Below are positions 8,435 through 13,244 of a stretch of DNA of 13,244 bases, one piece after another. The number at the start of each line of letters is the position of its first letter. The first letter of the stretch is position 1. The stretch lies in NCBI GenBank assembly GCA_022601215.1, contig JAHZIZ010000035.1:1-13244 (forward strand). The letters are read 5' to 3'. The notes beneath the pieces were generated by a model, which made no database searches, was not told where the DNA came from, and saw nothing but the letters and a program-made list of their open reading frames with translations. The translations under genes were made by a program, and so were the position numbers. The stretch is from Bacteroidota bacterium (GTDB lineage: Bacteria > Bacteroidota > Bacteroidia > Flavobacteriales > Flavobacteriaceae).

Positions 8435-8891
8435 TAGTAACAATTAATTGTTCATGCGCTATCTCCAGCGTATCTACGGCTACCTCATTTCCATCAGATT
8501 TAAGATCTGTACTGCTTATTTTAGTGGGCCAAGCATTGTTTAACGTCCATTGCATTGTGACATCCCCATTCTCGTCCAGTAGCTTAATAAGTACGGTACG
8601 TCGGGTTATAGTGTTCATTTTAATTTCGGCCTGCCAGTCCCAAAAAGTATTATCATTAACAAATACACCTCTTTTCATGGTGACGTTGCCATATTTTACA
8701 ATTCCTGGCATTTTTTCTGTTGAAAAAAGCGGACTATTACTTTTTCGATATTCAATTACCTGATTTTCAGCTTCCATACCTGAGACTTCTTGAAAGGCAA
8801 CCCCTTTCAATTCTGTTCCTAGGTCGACTTCAAATCTGAACTTAGGCATTGGCCATGTTGCGCCTTCTGCGACACCTGTATCTGTTGCCAT
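8418..8891 (-). CDS. major inner tube protein (Afp1-like, T4 gp19 family)
   Basis: A 157-residue tube protein whose hexamers stack to form the inner tube that is driven into the target. It has the family pattern: PKFRFEVDLG, VAFQEVSGMEAENQVIEYR, MPGIVKYGNVTMKRGVF, LLDENGDVTMQWTLNNAWP and LKSDGNEVAVDTLEIAHEQL. It lacks the longer loop of its downstream paralogue, so it is the better candidate for the repeated tube subunit. It follows the sheath gene after a 34-base AT-rich leader, one of only two sizeable gaps in the operon, consistent with strong independent initiation. It ends inside the next tube gene. The fold is certain; the major versus initiator assignment comes from loop length and order. 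Confidence 0.95.
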   Translation of the reverse strand: MATDTGVAEGATWPMPKFRFEVDLGTELKGVAFQEVSGMEAENQVIEYRKSNSPLFSTEKMPGIVKYGNVTMKRGVFVNDNTFWDWQAEIKMNTITRRTVLIKLLDENGDVTMQWTLNNAWPTKISSTDLKSDGNEVAVDTLEIAHEQLIVTNGKSS

Positions 8892-8925
8892 AATTTTATA
8901 TTTTTATATTAATTATTTATTGTGT
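8892..8925 (-). promoter_or_regulatory. AT-rich translation leader of the major tube gene
   Basis: The 34 bases between the sheath stop and the tube ATG contain only two G/C bases and no Shine-Dalgarno sequence. Just before the ATG is AAAAATATAAAATT. A-rich, unstructured leaders of this kind support efficient initiation in Bacteroidota. This is the largest gap inside the structural operon and precedes a product needed in many copies. An internal promoter is possible but no clear -33/-7 pair is visible. Confidence 0.55.
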
Positions 8926-10503
8926 TTAACTTGATGTTGCCATTTCCTGCTCAAAGGTCAAAACAATGAACTCTGCTGGATGTACTACTGCAACTTTTAC
9001 CGTGACTCTCATGAATCCGCTTAATAAATCTTCTGAAGTCATTGTGCTTCCTAAACCACATTCCACAGAAAAGGCGTCTGATGCGCTCGCACCTTGAAGA
9101 CCACCAGATTTCCATACTGTTGTCAAGAAACTTCCAATCATTGATTTTACAGCTTCCCAAGTGTTCTTCACATTAGGCTCAAATACATAAGGATGGCACG
9201 CTAGCTTGCAGGATTGCTCAAGAAATGTCATGGTTCGTCTTACTGGTAAATATTTCCAATCGAGACTGTTTCCATCTAGAGTTCTTGCACCCCATATTAG
9301 GATCCCTATACCGTTAAAAGTTCGAATGGCATTGATGGATTTTCCAGAAACGGCGTCCATATTTAAATTCCCTTGTTCACTTTCTGACAACCTAATTGGC
9401 AACGTAGATGCACCCACCATACTAGTATTTGCTGGTGCTTGCCATGGTCCAACTTCATTATCTGTTTTCGTAATTACACCTGCCATACCTCCACTCGGAG
9501 GTAATATGTTTGCATCTGCTAGCACATGCTTTATAATTAATCCATAAGTAGTACTCGCAATAGTTAGCGCATTATTATTTTGTTCTACAGTCAAACCAGA
9601 AGCATCGTTCTGAATATTGGAGATTATACTAGCTACACTCTCATTTGGGTTATCCGGTGGGTTTAGTACTGCGGCCAGTTGTGCCACATCACCGCCAAAT
9701 AAATTGGTGTAATCAATATCTGTGGTTTGCATAATCGTGGTACCTATAAAAGGATAATAGGCAGTACCATAGTTAAGTCCATTTACGCCAGTATTATCTC
9801 TAAACGCCTCAATATCGTTCGTATATAAAATAGGATCGGGATTTCTACCTCCTATGATATCGAAAATACTTATGGCTGTTTGCATTTCGGTATTCTGAAG
9901 TAACATTTCCTGCATGAGCATTCCATTATTTCCTACCGATAATAAGGTTGCCTCAGGACAGATATACATGGTTGGCTCCACTTCATTCTTAAGTAGTGCC
10001 AAACCACCCATCAAATCGTTTACCTGAACATTAGGATTTAAAATTTGGTCACCCGGGGTCATTGGCTTACCAGATGGAGGACCATAAGATCCCACTGATA
10101 CAATGTAAGCATCCGCTCCTCCATTATCATAGAACAACTTAATACTGTTGTATAAATAGTAGATAGTATTTGGGTCTGGAACTATGGAATAGTAGGTGCC
10201 ATCTATTAACATATAATCCCCTTTCTCAGGTTGGCTTTTTTCTGCAACCAAGTAGTATTCGGGATTGTATTGTTTTGCCGGACTTGCCGGAGGGCTGGGG
10301 TCAGGAAAACAATAAATTGCCTGAAACTCTGCGAATGACGTAATCTTTTGCGGTACATTCGTATACGATTTCCCTTCGTATATGGCCTGTGGTGTGTAAC
10401 CAATAAACGCTGGCACGGCGGTAGCAACTGGTACTACGGAATTTCCGAACGCATTTATTTCGTTAATGTAAACACCTGGAGATTTAATTGCTAAATCGTT
10501 CAT
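8926..10503 (-). CDS. contractile tail sheath protein (single sheath)
   Basis: A 525-residue protein of the phage tail sheath family; hexameric rings form the sheath that contracts and drives the tube. The N-terminus carries the typical SPGVYINEINAFGNSVVPV and AVPAFIGYTP (about 8-38). The conserved C-terminal domain shows INAIRTFNGIGILIWGARTL, LPVRRTMTFLEQSC, AVKSMIGSFLTTVWKSGGLQ, then FSVECGLGSTMTSEDLLSGF and VAVVHPAEFIVLTFEQ. Between them, about residues 50-360 form a variable, probably surface-exposed insertion. Only one sheath gene is present, unlike the three of Serratia Afp, and as in AlgoCIS-type systems. A 25-base AT-rich leader precedes it and the major tube gene follows. Confidence 0.96.
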   Translation of the reverse strand: MNDLAIKSPGVYINEINAFGNSVVPVATAVPAFIGYTPQAIYEGKSYTNVPQKITSFAEFQAIYCFPDPSPPASPAKQYNPEYYLVAEKSQPEKGDYMLIDGTYYSIVPDPNTIYYLYNSIKLFYDNGGADAYIVSVGSYGPPSGKPMTPGDQILNPNVQVNDLMGGLALLKNEVEPTMYICPEATLLSVGNNGMLMQEMLLQNTEMQTAISIFDIIGGRNPDPILYTNDIEAFRDNTGVNGLNYGTAYYPFIGTTIMQTTDIDYTNLFGGDVAQLAAVLNPPDNPNESVASIISNIQNDASGLTVEQNNNALTIASTTYGLIIKHVLADANILPPSGGMAGVITKTDNEVGPWQAPANTSMVGASTLPIRLSESEQGNLNMDAVSGKSINAIRTFNGIGILIWGARTLDGNSLDWKYLPVRRTMTFLEQSCKLACHPYVFEPNVKNTWEAVKSMIGSFLTTVWKSGGLQGASASDAFSVECGLGSTMTSEDLLSGFMRVTVKVAVVHPAEFIVLTFEQEMATSS

Positions 10504-10528
10504 AAAATTATAATGTTTATTTAATTAG
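10504..10528 (-). promoter_or_regulatory. AT-rich translation leader of the sheath gene
   Basis: The 25 bases between the stop of the 281-residue protein and the sheath ATG contain two G/C bases and end AACATTATAATTTT before the ATG. There is no Shine-Dalgarno sequence. Together with the leader of the tube gene this is the only place in the operon where the stop and start are separated by more than five bases, which suggests separate, stronger initiation for the high-copy sheath. Confidence 0.5.
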
Positions 10529-11374
10529 TTATACATATATATACATAGGTGATGTCACCTGTTTTATTCCTTCCAATTCTACAATACCAAAAGAAGTAAC
10601 ATTTGGATTTGGGAGTCCCGACAAAACAACCGTTCCACTTATAGGTTCATGAGCTGTCGTATCTAATGCCGCTATAGCGTCGTCCATCAAATCAAAACTA
10701 TACAAGGAAATCTCGCTTAAGGGAATTAATGGTCCTTCAGAAGAAAATAGTAAAGCGGTCTGCTCATTCTGTAATAAGATTTCTTTTGGACCTTCAAAGG
10801 TTATATTGGACCTCCCAGTAATTTTAAGATTATTAAATTGTTGAGGCCCATTATTAATAATGTAGTATTGCCATTGTGTCGCCCTAGCCTGAAATTTAAT
10901 TTCAAACGAAACGATCTGATCTGTTTCATGGCTCTTAATTAAGTCATTAAAATGAACCTTTAGTCTTATTACATTCGTGGTTTGACTGGATGATGAGGAT
11001 AGATCTTCTTTTAAAAAAACAACTCCATCTACCGATTCATTTGCTAGGTATTCACTGTTATAAAGAGATGTGCCTACCCAATCTATTGGGAAGTTGGTAT
11101 AGCTATAAAAATTAGGGTCTATGGATTGGATTTCAAATTCAAAATAAGACTGATCAGCAACCTCATCTAAATAATTCAAAAAGTCTAAAATAGAACCATT
11201 GGGCTGTGCATATAATGAAAACCCAGATTTGTCATTCCCAATTCTTAAATTAAACCTCTGCATTATTTCCGCCGTATATTCGCTCGGGTTAAAGTCTAAC
11301 CCTTTGCAGATATCTTGAGCAAAATAGGTATGCGATACTGTTACATTGAATACTATTTTATAATCGTTTATCAT
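10529..11374 (-). CDS. beta-rich eCIS protein of unknown family between cap and sheath genes; candidate cap adaptor
   Basis: I do not recognise the family of this 281-residue protein. It begins MINDYKIVFNVTVSHTYFAQ and ends TSPMYIYV. It looks almost entirely beta-stranded, with Phe-, Tyr- and Asn-rich segments and a Ser-rich stretch (LSSSSSQ, about 125-131). No signal peptide, membrane segment or catalytic motif is visible. Its ATG shares one base with the stop of the Pvc16-like gene (TAATG), and the sheath gene follows after 25 bases, so it is a co-translated structural part. A cap adaptor between tail terminator and sheath has been described in AlgoCIS, and this neighbourhood makes that role the leading guess. 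It could instead be a sheath chaperone or another distal-end decoration. Confidence 0.8.
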   Translation of the reverse strand: MINDYKIVFNVTVSHTYFAQDICKGLDFNPSEYTAEIMQRFNLRIGNDKSGFSLYAQPNGSILDFLNYLDEVADQSYFEFEIQSIDPNFYSYTNFPIDWVGTSLYNSEYLANESVDGVVFLKEDLSSSSSQTTNVIRLKVHFNDLIKSHETDQIVSFEIKFQARATQWQYYIINNGPQQFNNLKITGRSNITFEGPKEILLQNEQTALLFSSEGPLIPLSEISLYSFDLMDDAIAALDTTAHEPISGTVVLSGLPNPNVTSFGIVELEGIKQVTSPMYIYV

Positions 11375-11943
11375 TAGGACGTTATGGATGTTTTGGTTGT
11401 CTTCACTGCCGAATCGAAAGCGTCAACTTCATTTGGATTCAACGTAATTAATCTCATTTTATAAATTACAGAAGGTTGGTATTTAGCTCCCATGGCATTC
11501 CATAGGCTATGTGTTTGATGGTAATCAATCTTTTCGATTTCAAATTCTAATCTTCTTAGGCCGATTGGTAAACTAGAGTAAGAACTAGCATCAATAGCAC
11601 CATTAATTTGGAAAAATAAAATGGTCTCGTTTAAAAACTTTAGTGACTCTCTATAGTCATCAAAGTTGGACGAACTAAGAATGTGAAGGTTATATTTTTC
11701 AATTGGCGCCATGTGAGAGAAATTACCGTTTTGTAATTTCGTTTGCCTGTTATAAAATGGTTTTACGGTCTCTTTAGCTACATTAATTAAAGACAAAACA
11801 ACCTTATTTGCATTCTTACTTGGTATAGCTCCATCCGGATCTATAACATTATTGAGTACGACTTTCTTTTCATCTAAGCCCATTTTATTCTGGAGGTATT
11901 CCTCCAAAACAGTGTTGGTAAACTGAAGTGCTTTTTCAATCAT
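11374..11943 (-). CDS. Pvc16/Afp16-type tail terminator (DUF4255)
   Basis: A 189-residue protein with the pattern of the Pvc16 N-terminal (DUF4255) family: an N-terminal helix IEKALQFTNTVLEEYLQNK, a strand NKVVLSLINVAKETVKPF (about 46-63), then PIEKYNLHILSSSNFDDY and an aromatic helix FLNETILFFQ (about 80-112). The family forms the hexameric cap that ends tube and sheath growth at the distal end. A final segment, KMRLITLNPNE, is also typical. It is the first gene of the structural operon, and its ATG lies at the 3' edge of a long inverted repeat that could hide the start codon. It is joined to the next gene by a one-base stop-start overlap. Confidence 0.9.
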   Translation of the reverse strand: MIEKALQFTNTVLEEYLQNKMGLDEKKVVLNNVIDPDGAIPSKNANKVVLSLINVAKETVKPFYNRQTKLQNGNFSHMAPIEKYNLHILSSSNFDDYRESLKFLNETILFFQINGAIDASSYSSLPIGLRRLEFEIEKIDYHQTHSLWNAMGAKYQPSVIYKMRLITLNPNEVDAFDSAVKTTKTSITS

Positions 11944-12002
11944 AACTTTGCGTACTACATGATAAAAAGGAAACCTTTCGAAATATCATGTAGTAAAGTT
12001 AT
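11942..12002 (-). repeat. long inverted repeat covering the start codon of the eCIS operon
   Basis: Read on the minus strand, a 5' arm at 12002-11984 (ATAACTT then TACTACATGATA) is fully complementary to a 3' arm at 11964-11942 (TATCATGTAGTA, a 4-base bulge CGCA, then AAGTTAT). That gives 19 base pairs in two blocks of 12 and 7. The 19-base loop contains a second small stem, AAAGG-TTT-CCTTT. The last two paired bases are the A and T of the ATG of the Pvc16-like gene. As RNA it would bury the start and its ribosome site; as DNA it could be an operator. It has no T-tract of terminator type beyond a TTTTT inside the loop. Confidence 0.75.
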
Positions 12003-12071
12003 AAGTAAGATGTGGTAGCGTTAAAGTTTTAGTGTATACGAATCATGCACATTTTTAATGAATTGTAAATT

Positions 12072-12092
12072 ATCGTAGACAAATCGTAGACA
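12072..12092. repeat. tandem direct repeat ATCGTAGACA, 11-bp period
   Basis: ATCGTAGACA occurs at 12072-12081 and again at 12083-12092, identical in all ten bases, with a period of 11 bp, close to one helical turn. It sits upstream of the structural operon and downstream of the regulator gene, which is where tandem binding sites of a dimeric activator would be expected. Confidence 0.6.
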
Positions 12093-12106
12093 TTCATATA
12101 ATGCCT

Positions 12107-12120
12107 TATAGTGACCTATA
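12107..12120. repeat. short palindrome TATAG-TGAC-CTATA
   Basis: Five-base arms TATAG and CTATA flank TGAC, 15 bases beyond the regulator stop. It is AT-rich, short and lacks a T-tract, so it is not a convincing terminator. It may be a protein-binding site or chance. Confidence 0.35.
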
Positions 12121-12134
12121 GATAAATGGTAAAA

Positions 12135-13022
12135 CTAGGCGATGGACTTGATATAATTTTGAAGTGTTTCATCACGAGGTATGTCCAGCTTTTTTTTGAG
12201 TCTGTATTTATGGGTTCTGACACTTTCATTATTGATGCCTAAAATATGTCCAATATCATTATTGGACATGCTCATTTTAAGATAACAACAATATTTTATA
12301 TCCTTTGCCGTGAGATCTGGATGTATGCTGGATAATGTATCTAAAAACTTTGGAGTAGTACTCTCGAAGTAAATTTTAAAATCATCCCAATGTTTGGAAT
12401 CAGTAGTAGAGGTTTTAATTGAATTAACAATAGACATTAATTTTTGTCTTGTGGGATCATTCACATCCGAATAAATACCTTTGATTCGATCCTTTACTTT
12501 TCGCAATGTTCGTACTTTCTGATCAAGTTCTAACACATATCGACTCAGATTTTTCTTATGGTTTAAAAAATTTTTACCAATGGATTCTCTTGCAAAGGAA
12601 CGCTCCCTTGAATCTTCATTGGGTTGATCCTTTAGAATTAAAACTGAATTTACTCTTAGTGCTAAATGATTTTGAATGTGCAAGTACTCCAATGGCATTG
12701 TAAATACCGAACTCTTTAAATCCCATTTTAAGCTGCGTATCTCATGCTTATGGGTTAGATACAATAACGGCATTTTGGGTTTATTTATAAAATCGCATAG
12801 ATTATTTTGAACCAATTGATTGTTTCTATAATTTAAAATAATAAGTGCCGGGTGAACCGAATTTATAATCCTGATTAAATCTGAAACCCTTACAACACTT
12901 ATTAAATTATAATTCGTACAATTTTCTAGACGTTCAAGAATAACTGCAAGAGTTGCATGGTTATCACATCCTATAACTATAGTTTGAGCATCGTGGCCAG
13001 ATGAAAAACTTTTTGTGCGCAT
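12135..13022 (-). CDS. LuxR-type HTH regulator with degenerate receiver domain
   Basis: A 295-residue cytoplasmic regulator. Residues about 12-128 follow the receiver pattern: strand TIVIGCDN, strand ALIILNYRN, strand MPLLYLTHK and TMPLEYLHIQNHL. The phosphoacceptor Asp is replaced by Asn64 and the conserved Lys before Pro by Met109 (Pro110), so ordinary phosphotransfer cannot occur. A basic coiled linker (about 150-200) leads to the C-terminal part: WDDFKIYFE, HPDLTAKDIKYCCYLKM and the HTH MSNNDIGHILGINNESVRTH with KYRLKKKL. This tail is common in Bacteroidota regulators. The gene is in the same direction as, and 191 bases ahead of, the eCIS operon, so control of that operon is likely but inferred. 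The first ATG was chosen; no alternative start lies before strand one. Confidence 0.88.
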   Translation of the reverse strand: MRTKSFSSGHDAQTIVIGCDNHATLAVILERLENCTNYNLISVVRVSDLIRIINSVHPALIILNYRNNQLVQNNLCDFINKPKMPLLYLTHKHEIRSLKWDLKSSVFTMPLEYLHIQNHLALRVNSVLILKDQPNEDSRERSFARESIGKNFLNHKKNLSRYVLELDQKVRTLRKVKDRIKGIYSDVNDPTRQKLMSIVNSIKTSTTDSKHWDDFKIYFESTTPKFLDTLSSIHPDLTAKDIKYCCYLKMSMSNNDIGHILGINNESVRTHKYRLKKKLDIPRDETLQNYIKSIA

Positions 13023-13163
13023 TAGGTACTCTAAAATTAAGATTCAAAATAGAAGCTCTAAGTAGGTAATTTGTAAGCTGTTGAATTAAGGAGCTCTAAG
13101 CTACTTTAAATCAATTAATTATGAATTAGGTAGAAACACGTAATTGTTGGATCGTTTAAACAT
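13023..13163 (-). promoter_or_regulatory. region upstream of the regulator with short repeats
   Basis: No gene is seen in these 141 bases, which should hold the regulator promoter. AGCTCTAAG occurs at 13054-13062 and 13092-13100. A TAGGTA core occurs three times on the plus strand (near 13023, 13063 and 13137). I see no clear Bacteroidota -33/-7 pair. The repeats are candidate sites for autoregulation but are short enough to be chance. Confidence 0.35.
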
Positions 13164-13196
13164 GAGAAAAAGAAAAATCAGCATTTACAGCTGATT
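13164..13196 (-). terminator. rho-independent terminator of an upstream gene
   Basis: On the minus strand, AATCAGC and GCTGATT form a perfect 7-bp stem around a 7-base loop (TGTAAAT), directly followed by TTTCTTTTTC. It is oriented so as to end transcripts coming from beyond the right edge before they reach the regulator, which makes the regulator plus eCIS genes a separate unit. Confidence 0.75.
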
Positions 13197-13197
13197 A

Positions 13198-13244
13198 GAA
13201 TAAATAGGTGTAACTATCAACTCCAAGCCTACAAGCAGTGTTAG
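13198..13244 (-). other. possible 3' end of an upstream gene
   Basis: Because a terminator follows immediately, a gene on the minus strand should end here. Two frames are open from the edge. One gives NTACRLGVDSYTYLF with its TAA at 13197-13195, at the foot of the terminator stem. The other ends at 13187-13185, inside the loop. The first vaguely recalls the C-terminal end of IS66-type transposases (pattern TC...V.PY.YL), but 15 residues are too few to claim it. Confidence 0.25.

Larger units (their letters stand above)
11944..12134 (-). promoter_or_regulatory. leader region between regulator and structural genes
   Basis: These 191 bases hold no plausible gene. They contain a palindrome right after the regulator stop (12107-12120), a tandem 10-bp direct repeat (12072-12092) and the inverted repeat that ends in the first start codon (11942-12002). 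I see no GC-rich terminator after the regulator, so read-through is possible. A sequence TAACTTTA at about 12001-11994 fits most of the Bacteroidota -7 box (TAnnTTTG), but no matching -33 element stands at the right distance, so the promoter position stays unassigned. Confidence 0.5.

Noticed and set aside
8435..8443. TTG start for the second tube protein
   Set aside because: An ATG three codons downstream is preferred and fits the family N-terminus; TTG adds only Met-Leu-Leu and cannot be excluded.
8377..8763. Open plus-strand frame of 128 codons
   Set aside because: It is antisense to the two tube genes, whose family motifs are unmistakable; its protein is low-complexity and hydrophobic without motifs.
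9206..9547. Open plus-strand frame of 113 codons
   Set aside because: Antisense to the conserved C-terminal sheath domain; no recognisable protein.
11942..12002. Reading the inverted repeat as a rho-independent terminator
   Set aside because: The stem is AT-rich, no T-tract follows its 3' arm, and the start codon of the next gene sits directly there.
1..13244. Prophage or T6SS interpretation
   Set aside because: The combination of LysM Afp7-like, DUF4255 cap, DUF5908, separate PAAR and large Afp11 is eCIS-specific, and no head, lysis or TssJLM genes are seen within the window.
1..13244. tRNA, rRNA or CRISPR features
   Set aside because: No cloverleaf, ribosomal RNA or regularly spaced repeat was found by eye; non-coding space is limited to about 470 bases at the right end plus tiny gaps.

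Overview
The window carries most of the structural half of an extracellular contractile injection system (eCIS; Afp/PVC/MAC/AlgoCIS family), a phage-tail-like nanosyringe, together with a likely dedicated transcriptional regulator. Every supported gene lies on the minus strand, so transcription runs from high to low coordinates. The DNA is AT-rich, the leaders are A/T-rich without clear Shine-Dalgarno sequences, the regulator has the HTH tail common in Bacteroidota, and there is a DUF5908 gene plus one sheath and two tube genes. These point to a member of the Bacteroidota, probably Flavobacteriia or a relative, with a system of the AlgoCIS type (Algoriphagus machipongonensis). This placement is by pattern recognition only.

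Layout in transcription order. (1) 13244-13164: a possible 3' end of an upstream gene and a rho-independent terminator that insulates the locus. (2) 13022-12135: a regulator with a degenerate receiver domain (Asp replaced by Asn, Lys by Met) and a LuxR-type HTH. (3) 12134-11944: a leader region with a 10-bp tandem repeat of 11-bp period, a small palindrome and a long inverted repeat whose 3' arm runs into the first start codon of the structural operon. (4) 11943-10529: the cap module, with a Pvc16/Afp16-type terminator (DUF4255) and a 281-residue beta-rich protein of unknown family. (5) 10503-7946: the shaft, with one sheath gene and two overlapping tube genes. (6) 7946-4978: the inner hub and spike, with a 56-residue DUF5908 protein in the Afp6 position, a LysM protein (Afp7-like), a VgrG-like spike (Afp8-like) and a PAAR tip. 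(7) 4985-1: the baseplate wedge, with a gp25-like protein, a very large Afp11-like protein (1265 residues) and the start of an Afp12-like protein that leaves the window.

The genes read as one tightly coupled operon. Most junctions overlap by 1 to 17 bases or are separated by 1 to 5 bases. The only real gaps are AT-rich leaders directly before the sheath and the first tube gene, the two products needed in most copies. Tail fibre, tape measure, AAA+ ATPase and cargo toxins are not in the window and would be expected beyond its left edge.

The most interesting points are the hairpin that would bury the first start codon of the operon, the phosphorylation-dead regulator next to it, the uncharacterised protein between cap and sheath (a candidate cap adaptor), the enlarged Afp11 (a candidate cage former) and the tiny DUF5908 protein.
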